Assembly: GCA_017401985.1 (NCBI GenBank)
Contig: JAFPNK010000026.1
Location: forward strand, 62,001 to 126,000
DNA from: Paludibacteraceae bacterium
Lineage (GTDB): Bacteria; Bacteroidota; Bacteroidia; Bacteroidales; Paludibacteraceae
Reading direction: 5' to 3'
DNA: 64,000 nt
Below are positions 16,688-23,909 of this stretch, piece after piece. Position numbers and translations under genes: made by a program. The notes beneath the pieces were generated by a model. It made no database searches. It had not been told where the DNA came from and worked only from the letters and a program-made list of their open reading frames with translations. The number at the start of each line of letters is the position of its first letter. The first letter of the stretch is position 1.

Positions 16688-17759
16688 ATTTGCTTGCCCG
16701 GATGTAAAGCGGTATTGAGATGGTCAGAAAGACGAAGTTGGGAAGCCATGCGGCCATGAAAGGGGACATGACGTTATTGACAGAGAAGGTGGTGGAGACG
16801 GTGGAGAACAAGATATAACCGGCAGTCAGCACAATGCCGATACCCAGATTCTTGCCCATACCTCCCCGCACTTTGCGGCTGGACATAGTGACGCCGAGGA
16901 GGGTCATGATGAACGCTCCGAGCGGTGAAGCCCAGCGTTTATGGTACTCCACTTCAAATGCCTTCACGTTTCCGCTTCCCCTTTCGCGTTGTCGCTGCAT
17001 GTAGTGACGCAGTTCCGGCGTGGTCATCTGCTGTGCCTGTTGCGCAGTGATGAACATCTCATCCGGGATGATAGGCATGGTGAACTCCAGTCGTTTGCCT
17101 TTGTCCAGTATTTCCCGCATGTCATCGAATTGCCGACGGGTGTAATTCTCGATATGCCAATTCTCCAACGAATCGTAGTAGATGCGTTCGGCCGTGGTTC
17201 GCTCGATGAGTGTTTTGCCGTCGAATTTCTCAATAGAGCATCGGTATCCGATTGCTGAACGGCGTTGAAAAGACTCGATGTATAGAATGGTTCCGGGTTC
17301 CACCTCCATCTGTATGTTACGGGCATGTTCGGAGGTAAAATGGTCCACATACTGGTCGGTGAAGTGCAGCATGCGTTCGGACGTTCTGGGGATGACCCAT
17401 CCGCCGAGCACAATGCCCAGCAGGAACAACGTGGTGGCGGATACGGCATAGGGTAGCATCAGTCGGTGATAACTCATGCCGGATGCCTGCATGGCGATAA
17501 TCTCTGAGTTTCCTGCCAGTTTGGAGGTGAAGAAGATGACGGAGATGAATATGAACAGCGAGCTGAACATATTCATGTAGTAAGGGATAAACGGCAGGTA
17601 ATAATCGAATATTATCTCGCGCAAAGGTACTTGATTCTCAAAGAAATCATCCATCTTCTCCGTTAAGTCAAAGACGATGGCGATAGACAAAATGAGCACG
17701 ATAGAAAAGAAGAACGTGCCCAAGAATTTGCGAATTATGTACCAGTCGAGACGTTTCAC
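16686..17759 (-). CDS. LptF/LptG-family permease for lipopolysaccharide export
   Basis: A 357-residue inner-membrane protein of the YjgP/YjgQ family, which forms the transmembrane part of the Lpt ABC transporter. The N-terminus LDWYIIRKFLGTFFFSIVLI is typical. Three membrane helices lie in the first third, a periplasmic beta-jellyroll domain in the middle (about 130-260), and three helices at the end. It cannot be assigned to LptF or LptG from one sequence. Its start overlaps the tgt stop by 4 bases, so it is translated in the panD-tgt operon. Confidence 0.93.
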   Translation of the reverse strand: MKRLDWYIIRKFLGTFFFSIVLILSIAIVFDLTEKMDDFFENQVPLREIIFDYYLPFIPYYMNMFSSLFIFISVIFFTSKLAGNSEIIAMQASGMSYHRLMLPYAVSATTLFLLGIVLGGWVIPRTSERMLHFTDQYVDHFTSEHARNIQMEVEPGTILYIESFQRRSAIGYRCSIEKFDGKTLIERTTAERIYYDSLENWHIENYTRRQFDDMREILDKGKRLEFTMPIIPDEMFITAQQAQQMTTPELRHYMQRQRERGSGNVKAFEVEYHKRWASPLGAFIMTLLGVTMSSRKVRGGMGKNLGIGIVLTAGYILFSTVSTTFSVNNVMSPFMAAWLPNFVFLTISIPLYIRASK

Positions 17760-18889
17760 ATTCGTTGCATGATGTTAGGCATGACGCTTGCTTTCCAAGC
17801 GGAGAAATCGCCGTCTATGATGTGCTGTCGGGCTTGCGTAACGAGGTCCAGATAAAAAGCGAGGTTATGAATAGACAGGATCTCCAGTCCCAGCATCTCT
17901 TGTGCGTGTATCAAGTGGCGCGCATAAGCGCGTGTGTAAGCGTGGTCCACGTAGGAGCAGCCGTATGGATCGAGTTCAGTGAAGTCGTCCTCCCATTTTT
18001 TGTTGCGCAGGTTCATCACGCCCTGCCATGTGAAAATCATGCCGTTACGTCCGTTACGGGTAGGCATGACGCAGTCGAACATGTCGATGCCTCGTTCGAT
18101 GGCTTCGAGGATGTTCCATGGAGTACCGACTCCCATGAGGTAACGCGGTTTGTTCTGCGGTAGTATATCGTTGCACACCTCGATCATCTCATACATCACT
18201 TCCGTCGGTTCGCCTACGGCGAGTCCGCCGATGGCGTATCCGTCACGATCGAGATCGCGCAGTCGCTTGCATGCTTCTTGCCGCAAATCGGGATAGGAGC
18301 AACCTTGTACGATGGGGAAGAGGTGTTGCTTGTATCCGTACATATCTTCAGTACCATCGAAGCGCGCGATGCATCGGTCGAGCCATCGGTGCGTACGATC
18401 CATGGAATCTTTGGCGTATTTCTTATCCGCCGTGCCCGGGCAACACTCGTCAAAAGCCATCATGATATCTGCGCCTATCTCGCGCTCTATGTCCATGACG
18501 CTCTCGGGCGTGAAGAGTAGTTTGCGGCCGTCGATATGACTGCTGAACCGTACACCCTCTTCGGTCATCTTGCGAATGTCGGTCAAGCTAAATACCTGAA
18601 AACCACCGGAATCGGTTAATATGGGTCGTGCCCATCCTTCGAAACGGTGCAATCCTCCGGCCTGCCGCAGGATCTGTGTGCCGGGACGCAGGTAGAGATG
18701 GTAGGTGTTGCCTAAGATGATTTGCGCTTTGATATCATTCTCCAGTTCGCAGCGTTGCACACCTTTCACGGTGCCTACCGTACCGACAGGCATGAAGATA
18801 GGTGTCATGATGTCCCCATGGTCGGTGTGAATCACACCGGCGCGCGGGCCGACACCGCTATTTCCGTATTTGAGTTCGAAAAAGTTCAT
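17756..18889 (-). CDS. tgt: tRNA-guanine transglycosylase (queuine tRNA-ribosyltransferase)
   Basis: A 377-residue TIM-barrel enzyme that exchanges guanine-34 in GUN-anticodon tRNAs for a queuosine precursor. Family motifs are MPVGTVGTVKGV, LTDSGGFQVFSL, GGLAVGEP, the nucleophile region MFDCVMPTRNGRNG, and HNLAFYLDLV near the end. The zinc-binding CxCxxC expected before the RAYxRHL segment reads GCSYVD (ELDPYGCSYVDHAYTRAYAR), so most zinc ligands seen in E. coli and Zymomonas are absent. I recall a similar pattern in other Bacteroidota. It overlaps panD by one base and lptF/G by four. Confidence 0.96.
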   Translation of the reverse strand: MNFFELKYGNSGVGPRAGVIHTDHGDIMTPIFMPVGTVGTVKGVQRCELENDIKAQIILGNTYHLYLRPGTQILRQAGGLHRFEGWARPILTDSGGFQVFSLTDIRKMTEEGVRFSSHIDGRKLLFTPESVMDIEREIGADIMMAFDECCPGTADKKYAKDSMDRTHRWLDRCIARFDGTEDMYGYKQHLFPIVQGCSYPDLRQEACKRLRDLDRDGYAIGGLAVGEPTEVMYEMIEVCNDILPQNKPRYLMGVGTPWNILEAIERGIDMFDCVMPTRNGRNGMIFTWQGVMNLRNKKWEDDFTELDPYGCSYVDHAYTRAYARHLIHAQEMLGLEILSIHNLAFYLDLVTQARQHIIDGDFSAWKASVMPNIMQRM

Positions 18890-19233
18890 TATCCCAGTTG
18901 GTTGTTGACCGGAAAGACGATCGATGGTTTGAATGTTTTCGCTTCCTCCGGTGTCATAAGGGCATAGGCCATGATGATGACGGTGTCACCTACATTGACC
19001 AGATGGGCTGCCGCGCCGTTGATACAAATACATCCGCTACCGCGTTTGCCGGGGATAACGTATGTCTCCAGCCGAGCGCCGTTGGTGTTGTCCACTACTT
19101 GGACTCGCTCTCCGGCATAGATGTCCGCGGCTTCCATGAGCGCCTCGTCAATCGTGATGGATCCGATGTACTCAAGATTCGCTTCGGTAACGGTAACACG
19201 ATGGATTTTGGATTTCAGTATATTTAAAAGCAT
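18889..19233 (-). CDS. panD: Aspartate 1-decarboxylase proenzyme
   Basis: A 114-residue pyruvoyl enzyme making beta-alanine for pantothenate and coenzyme A. The self-cleavage site Gly24-Ser25 lies in [13 protein letters not shown], and Lys9 and Tyr22 precede it as in the family. The body [21 protein letters not shown] is typical. It is the first gene of the panD-tgt-lptF/G operon; its stop overlaps the tgt start by one base. The promoter is 20 bases upstream. Confidence 0.96.
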   Translation of the reverse strand: MLLNILKSKIHRVTVTEANLEYIGSITIDEALMEAADIYAGERVQVVDNTNGARLETYVIPGKRGSGCICINGAAAHLVNVGDTVIIMAYALMTPEEAKTFKPSIVFPVNNQLG

Positions 19234-19252
19234 AACTATGCAAATTAGGGCG

Positions 19253-19284
19253 CAAAGTTACTACTTTTTTTTTATATATGCAAA
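19253..19284 (-). promoter_or_regulatory. Promoter for panD-tgt-lptF/G
   Basis: Minus-strand TTTG (19281-19284), 20 bases, TAACTTTG (19253-19260). The -33 box is extended as TTTGCATATAT and followed by an A-run. Confidence 0.8.
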
Positions 19285-19319
19285 TAAAACGTATGTTTTA
19301 TCTATTTTTGCATTTTTTC

Positions 19320-19351
19320 CTTGCTTATATGAAATAAATATTGTAACTTTG
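19320..19351 (+). promoter_or_regulatory. Promoter for the membrane protein / hydrolase pair
   Basis: CTTG (19320-19323), 20 bases, TAACTTTG (19344-19351). The leader to the ATG at 19377 is about 20 bases. Confidence 0.75.
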
Positions 19352-19376
19352 CACGATTTTTGAATACGGGGAGCTT

Positions 19377-19934
19377 ATGACACTGTCAACAGCATTTGCA
19401 ATTGTCGCAATAATAGATATTATTGTATTCACAGCCTACGAGTTGGGTGTGGTACTCAATTTCTGTATCCCTAACAATCTGTCGAATACGTATTATCATT
19501 TCGACCGCAAGCATCGCGGTTACGGTAAATTGTTTCCGGCAATGTTGTATTTCTTATGTGTTACGGCATTGCCGATGCAGGTTTATTACACCCTTTGTTT
19601 GGATGACTGGAGACGTTATTGCGCTTTCTTGCCGGCTTTGACTACTATCTGTCTGGCTTTAGTGGGTTTGTCAGCGCGCTATAAGAAATCGGATTTTCGT
19701 ATTTATTTTCACTATACGGTGGCCATTTTGGCGGGATTCTTTACGGTAGTGTGGTTCTTGACGGTAGGGTTGAAGTTGAGTTACGTGCTGATCGTGTTTA
19801 TCTTGGTGATGATGATTACCGGCGCGCTGACTCGCACGCTTCGTCTGTATCCGCTTTTCTGGTTTGAGACGGCAGGATTTTACGCCGTGCTTTTCGCCGT
19901 GCTGATTATTTCTCTTGTGCCGAATGCGTTGTAA
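19377..19934 (+). CDS. Uncharacterised integral membrane protein
   Basis: A 185-residue, strongly hydrophobic protein with about six predicted membrane helices (near 7-29, 54-72, 80-97, 108-125, 130-148 and 160-182). A polar loop with HFDRKHRGYGK (about 41-51) follows helix one. I recognise no family or catalytic motif. It has its own promoter and is followed 24 bases later by an alpha/beta hydrolase, so the two are probably co-expressed. A role in membrane-lipid or lipid-like substrate handling is only a guess from that neighbour. Confidence 0.8.
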   Translation: MTLSTAFAIVAIIDIIVFTAYELGVVLNFCIPNNLSNTYYHFDRKHRGYGKLFPAMLYFLCVTALPMQVYYTLCLDDWRRYCAFLPALTTICLALVGLSARYKKSDFRIYFHYTVAILAGFFTVVWFLTVGLKLSYVLIVFILVMMITGALTRTLRLYPLFWFETAGFYAVLFAVLIISLVPNAL

Positions 19935-19958
19935 AACGTCCGCTAAAACCTACGTAAT

Positions 19959-21224
19959 ATGAAGCAACTCACCTACGTTAACCTGGACGCGTACGCGAAC
20001 TTGTACAAAGAGGGATGGAAGATACGTCGCTCCATTCCAGAAGCAATTCTTCATGTAGCGAAGGACAAGTTGAATACGTTCAAATCGGAGATTAACAATC
20101 ATTTTGTGTCCGAGAATGTGAATGCCAATTTGTTCTGGTCCATGCTTCGTGCGGCATTGCGTGATGGAACACTGGTGAGTAAAATGGCTAATTATCAGCC
20201 GCGTTATAGAGCTGATAAAGGTAGTGATTTGTTTCTAAAAACATTGTATGCCTCTACGGAAGAAGTCCCTGTTCGCTATACATCTGTAGCTCCGAACGGC
20301 GAGAAAGTGACGCTGTCCGGCAAGATTTTTCTGCCGCCGAGAAAGAAAATCAAGAATATTATCGTAGCGAATCACTATACTATTTGTTCCAATTTGGAAA
20401 CACCAAGTCAGGCGCATAGTATAGAGGGTATTTTTGCGACGAAGGATTATATTGTTATCATGCCGGACTATGTCGGCTATGGTATTTCTTCCCATTTGCC
20501 TCATCCGTATCTGCAATTGGAGAGTGCTGTGACATCTTCAATAGACTTGCTTAAAGCGGCGATGCCGTATATTGCGTCGCGCGGCTTTTTGTTCCCCAAA
20601 GAGGTTGTTCTGGTCGGTTATTCGCAAGGTGCGGCCGTCACGCTGGCGATGCAGAAGAAGTTGGAAGAGGAGTACGCGGATCGTTTCCCGCTTCGCCGTG
20701 TGTTTGTGGGAGCGGGACCGTATAATCTGGCGAAGACATATGATTACTATGTGAGTCAGCCCAAGACGAATATTCCGTGTTCGTTGCCTATGCTGATAAT
20801 CGGCATGGCGTATGGCGAGAACTTACCGTTGAAGCCGGAGGATTATTTTCAACCGGAATTGCTGGAAAAATACCCCAACCTGATAGAATCGAAGAAGTGG
20901 ACGATGTTCGAAGTGAATGACCGGTTAGATCACCGCATAGACTTGTTGCTTACTCCGCTTATTTTTGAGAAAGAGAAGTACCCGACTTCGTTGCTTTATG
21001 AAGCGATGAAGAAGAATTCCATTCTTGGTTGGACGCCCAAGGCGCCGCTATACATGTTCCACAGTACAGAGGATGACATGGTTCCGTTCCTTAACAGCGC
21101 GCAAGTGGCGTACGAATTCACTCAGCAATTATTGACGAACGTGGAGTATAATTTCTCCCCACAAGGAGGTCATATGAATGCTTGTGCCACCTTCTTCGAA
21201 AAGGTTTATCAGAGTCTCTATTAA
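19959..21224 (+). CDS. Alpha/beta hydrolase, lipase/esterase-like
   Basis: A 421-residue protein. The hydrolase core starts near residue 90 (VPVRYTSVAPNGEKVTLSG) and carries the nucleophile elbow VGYSQGAA with Ser222. A candidate acid is Asp in STEDDMVPF, and the last triad residue is His in QGGHMNAC near the C-terminus. The domain layout resembles secretory lipase or acyl-esterase families, but there is no signal peptide. About 85 N-terminal residues of unknown role precede the fold. The substrate is unknown. It follows the membrane-protein gene; its 3' end overlaps the convergent uvrB end by 4 bases, with no terminator visible between them. Confidence 0.85.
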   Translation: MKQLTYVNLDAYANLYKEGWKIRRSIPEAILHVAKDKLNTFKSEINNHFVSENVNANLFWSMLRAALRDGTLVSKMANYQPRYRADKGSDLFLKTLYASTEEVPVRYTSVAPNGEKVTLSGKIFLPPRKKIKNIIVANHYTICSNLETPSQAHSIEGIFATKDYIVIMPDYVGYGISSHLPHPYLQLESAVTSSIDLLKAAMPYIASRGFLFPKEVVLVGYSQGAAVTLAMQKKLEEEYADRFPLRRVFVGAGPYNLAKTYDYYVSQPKTNIPCSLPMLIIGMAYGENLPLKPEDYFQPELLEKYPNLIESKKWTMFEVNDRLDHRIDLLLTPLIFEKEKYPTSLLYEAMKKNSILGWTPKAPLYMFHSTEDDMVPFLNSAQVAYEFTQQLLTNVEYNFSPQGGHMNACATFFEKVYQSLY

Positions 21225-23239
21225 CCGTTGATGGCTTGCAGTCGGTTCTGCATTTCCAACATTTCATCGCGCAAGAAAGCGGCGGTCTCAAAATCTGTGG
21301 CTTTCGCTGCTGCCAGCATCTGTTTGCGCTTCTCGTCGATGGCTTTCTCCAGTCTTTTGGCGTCCATTTTTTGCCATTCCGCATGTTTCCATCCTTCTTT
21401 GATAGCAGCTGTTAGTTTGCGTTTCTCTTCCTCCGGGTCTTTGTAAAGTCCGGCGAGTGCGGAGGTGTTGATCTCCTTTTTGATCGGCGTTGGTGTGATG
21501 CCATGTTCGGCATTGTATCGCATCTGGATAGCCCGACGACGGTTCGTCTCGTTGATGGTAGCTTGCATGGCGGGTGTGATTTTATCGCCATAGAGCACCG
21601 CTTTGCCGTGCACGTGCCGCGCGGCTCGTCCCACGGTTTGGGTGAGCGAACGCTGGTCGCGCAGGAAGCCGGTTTTGTCGGCATCAAGGATGGCCACGAG
21701 TGACACTTCCGGCAGATCCAGTCCTTCTCGGAGCAGATTGACGCCTACTAATACATCGTATTCGCCGCGCCGCAGGTCTTCCATGATTTTAACACGCTCG
21801 ATGGTGTCGATGTCCGAGTGGATATAAGCCGATTTGATGCGGTATTTGCGCAAGTATTCGTCGAGTTCCTCCGCCATGCGTTTGGTTAGTGTTGTGACCA
21901 GACAACGCTCGTTGCGATGAATACGGAATTTGATTTCGTCCATGAGGTCATCGACTTGATCTTTGGTGGGCCGCACTTCGATCTCCGGATCGAGTAGGCC
22001 TGTCGGACGGATAAGCTGGTCAATGACGATGCCTTCAGAGCGATTGAGTTCATATTCATCCGGCGTGGCGGAGACATAGATGGTCTGCCCCGTTTTGGCC
22101 TCGAACTCATCGAATTTGAGCGGTCGGTTATCGCGTGCGGCGGGAAGACGGAATCCGTATGTGACGAGGTTGTCTTTGCGCGCTTTGTCTCCTCCGTACA
22201 TACCGCGAATCTGCGGCACAGTGACGTGACTCTCGTCAATGACGAGGAGCATATCTTTCGGGAAATAATCCAGCAGGCAATAAGGCGGAGTGCCTTCTTC
22301 GCGGCCGTCAAAATAACGGCTGTAGTTCTCCACTCCGGTGCAGTATCCGAGTTCGTCGAGCATCTCGAGGTCGTAATTGACGCGCTCTTCGATACGCTTG
22401 GCGTAGAGGTCTTCACCTATTTCGGTGAAGTATCGTATTTGTTTGGCAAGGTCGGCTTTGATCTGTTCCTTCGCTGCGGCGATGCGATCGGCAGAGGTGA
22501 GGAAGATTGTTGCCGGGCTAAGGTTGTAGTGCTCAAATTCCTCGATCACTTGTCCGCTGATGGGATCCACGGTTAGTATGGCATCGATCTCGTTGCCGAA
22601 GAACTCAATTCGGATGAGGTAGTCGGCATAGGCGAGTGCGATGTCTATGGTATCTCCTTTGACACGGAATCGTCCGCGTGCGAGTTCAATATCGTTGCGG
22701 ATATATTGCGCGCCGACCAGTTGTTTGAGCAATGAGTCCATGGGAATCACTTGTCCCCGCTTGAGTTCAATGACATTCGCTGTGAAGTCCTGCGGACTGC
22801 CAAGACCATAGATACAACTGACGGATGAGACAATGATGACATCTTTTCGCCCGCTGAGTAAGGCCGCTACGGCAGAGAGGCGAAGCCGGTCGATCTCTTC
22901 GTTGATGGATAGGTCTTTGTCGATGTACGTGTCTGTGGACGGGATGTACGCTTCAGGCTGGTAATAATCGTAATAGGAAACGAAATACTCGACGGCGTTG
23001 TGCGGGAAGAAGGCTTTCATCTCTGAGTATAACTGCGCGGCGAGCGTTTTGTTATGACTCATGATGAGAGTAGGGCGGTTGAGTTGCGCAATGACGTTCG
23101 CGACGGTAAAGGTCTTGCCGGAACCGGTTACACCGAGCAGAACCTGCGCGTCAGCGCCGGCTTTGATTCCGGAGACCAGTGCCTCTATGGCTTGTGGCTG
23201 GTCGCCTGTCGGTTTGTATGGACTCTCCAATTTGAACAT
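21221..23239 (-). CDS. uvrB: UvrABC excinuclease subunit B
   Basis: A 672-residue damage-verification helicase of nucleotide excision repair. The Walker A motif is LGVTGSGKTFTVAN, the beta-hairpin region is YYDYYQPEAYIPSTDTYI, and the DEAD-like box is LLVIDESHVT. Helicase motifs V/VI are VGVNLLREGLDLPEVSLVAILD and TQTVGRAARHVHGKA. A C-terminal UVR motif (about 630-665) contacts UvrC. Length is standard. No strong promoter is evident directly upstream; a palindromic 66-base repeat fills the spacer behind it. Confidence 0.97.
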   Translation of the reverse strand: MFKLESPYKPTGDQPQAIEALVSGIKAGADAQVLLGVTGSGKTFTVANVIAQLNRPTLIMSHNKTLAAQLYSEMKAFFPHNAVEYFVSYYDYYQPEAYIPSTDTYIDKDLSINEEIDRLRLSAVAALLSGRKDVIIVSSVSCIYGLGSPQDFTANVIELKRGQVIPMDSLLKQLVGAQYIRNDIELARGRFRVKGDTIDIALAYADYLIRIEFFGNEIDAILTVDPISGQVIEEFEHYNLSPATIFLTSADRIAAAKEQIKADLAKQIRYFTEIGEDLYAKRIEERVNYDLEMLDELGYCTGVENYSRYFDGREEGTPPYCLLDYFPKDMLLVIDESHVTVPQIRGMYGGDKARKDNLVTYGFRLPAARDNRPLKFDEFEAKTGQTIYVSATPDEYELNRSEGIVIDQLIRPTGLLDPEIEVRPTKDQVDDLMDEIKFRIHRNERCLVTTLTKRMAEELDEYLRKYRIKSAYIHSDIDTIERVKIMEDLRRGEYDVLVGVNLLREGLDLPEVSLVAILDADKTGFLRDQRSLTQTVGRAARHVHGKAVLYGDKITPAMQATINETNRRRAIQMRYNAEHGITPTPIKKEINTSALAGLYKDPEEEKRKLTAAIKEGWKHAEWQKMDAKRLEKAIDEKRKQMLAAAKATDFETAAFLRDEMLEMQNRLQAING

Positions 23240-23254
23240 TTTTTCGGGTCTTTG

Positions 23255-23320
23255 CTAAAATCACGGCATATATATACGCAGTATATATATAAGGTGTAGT
23301 GGGATACGTGATTGTCTCGT
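23255..23320. repeat. 66-base palindromic repeat, copy A
   Basis: It aligns without gaps to 47775-47840 with eight differences in 66 bases. The centre is a perfect hairpin ATATATATAC-GCA-GTATATATAT. An outer pair AATCACG / CGTGATT encloses it. A conserved GTGGGATACGTGA follows the hairpin. It sits between the uvrB start and the rplS terminator and has no coding potential. Confidence 0.9.
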
Positions 23321-23365
23321 TCCGGTCTTATGCCTCTCCTATGGTGTGCATGTGGTTTAGTAAAC

Positions 23366-23390
23366 AAAAAGGGATTCCTTTCGGAACCCC
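23366..23390 (-). terminator. Rho-independent terminator of rplS
   Basis: On the minus strand GGGGTTCC-GAAA-GGAATCCC is followed by TTTTTGTT. It lies 13 bases after the rplS stop codon. Confidence 0.9.
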
Positions 23391-23403
23391 TAATTGTTGA
23401 GCC

Positions 23404-23757
23404 TTACTTAACGCGGCGCTCTTGGATGCGGGCTTTTTTACCCGTACGCTCGCGGAGGTAATACAGTTTAGCACGACGTACTTTACCGTACTTGTTCACT
23501 GTGATGCTCTCGATGAAGGGGCTGTCCATCGGGAAGATACGCTCTACACCAACGTTGCCGCTCATCTTACGAACTGTGAAGCGCTTCTTGTCGCCGCTAC
23601 CGTGGATGCAAATCACATCACCGCGGAACTCCTGAACACGCTCTTTGTTACCCTCTTTGATACGGTATCCTACCGTAATTTGGTCACCTGCCTTGAATGC
23701 AGGGAATTCTTTTTTCTCACCGGCAAAAGCTTGCTCGGCTACTTTGATCAAATCCAT
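23404..23757 (-). CDS. rplS: 50S ribosomal protein L19
   Basis: A 117-residue protein of the large ribosomal subunit at the 30S interface. The sequence matches the family throughout: FKAGDQITVGYRIKEGNKER, FRGDVICIHGSG, FTVRKMSGNVGVERIFP, SPFIESITV and the basic RRAKLYYLRERTGKKARIQE near the end. It is transcribed alone, with a leader of about 90 bases from the promoter at 23855 and a strong terminator, which would allow autoregulation through the leader. Confidence 0.98.
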   Translation of the reverse strand: MDLIKVAEQAFAGEKKEFPAFKAGDQITVGYRIKEGNKERVQEFRGDVICIHGSGDKKRFTVRKMSGNVGVERIFPMDSPFIESITVNKYGKVRRAKLYYLRERTGKKARIQERRVK

Positions 23758-23848
23758 TTTTATATTATATTTATGGATGATTTATACTACGCTTTGAGCA
23801 TTTACTACTATTCGGATTTTCCTAATGCAATCGCCAGAGGCTCAAAAC
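23758..23848 (-). promoter_or_regulatory. Leader of the rplS transcript
   Basis: About 90 untranslated bases precede rplS, much longer than the other leaders here. TTTGAGC and GCTCAAA (complements of 23840-23846 and 23793-23799) can pair and enclose about 40 bases. A four-codon frame starts inside. A ribosomal-protein leader switch is possible but not shown. Confidence 0.4.
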
Positions 23849-23854
23849 GGGCTG

Positions 23855-23886
23855 CAAAATTACTGCTTTTTTTTGATATATGCAAA
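23855..23886 (-). promoter_or_regulatory. Promoter for rplS
   Basis: Minus-strand TTTG (23883-23886), 20 bases, TAATTTTG (23855-23862). The box is extended as TTTGCATATATC and followed by eight A. It starts 24 bases after the glgP stop. Confidence 0.8.
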
Positions 23887-23909
23887 TATTTTGCGATTTT
23901 TTTTCAAAT

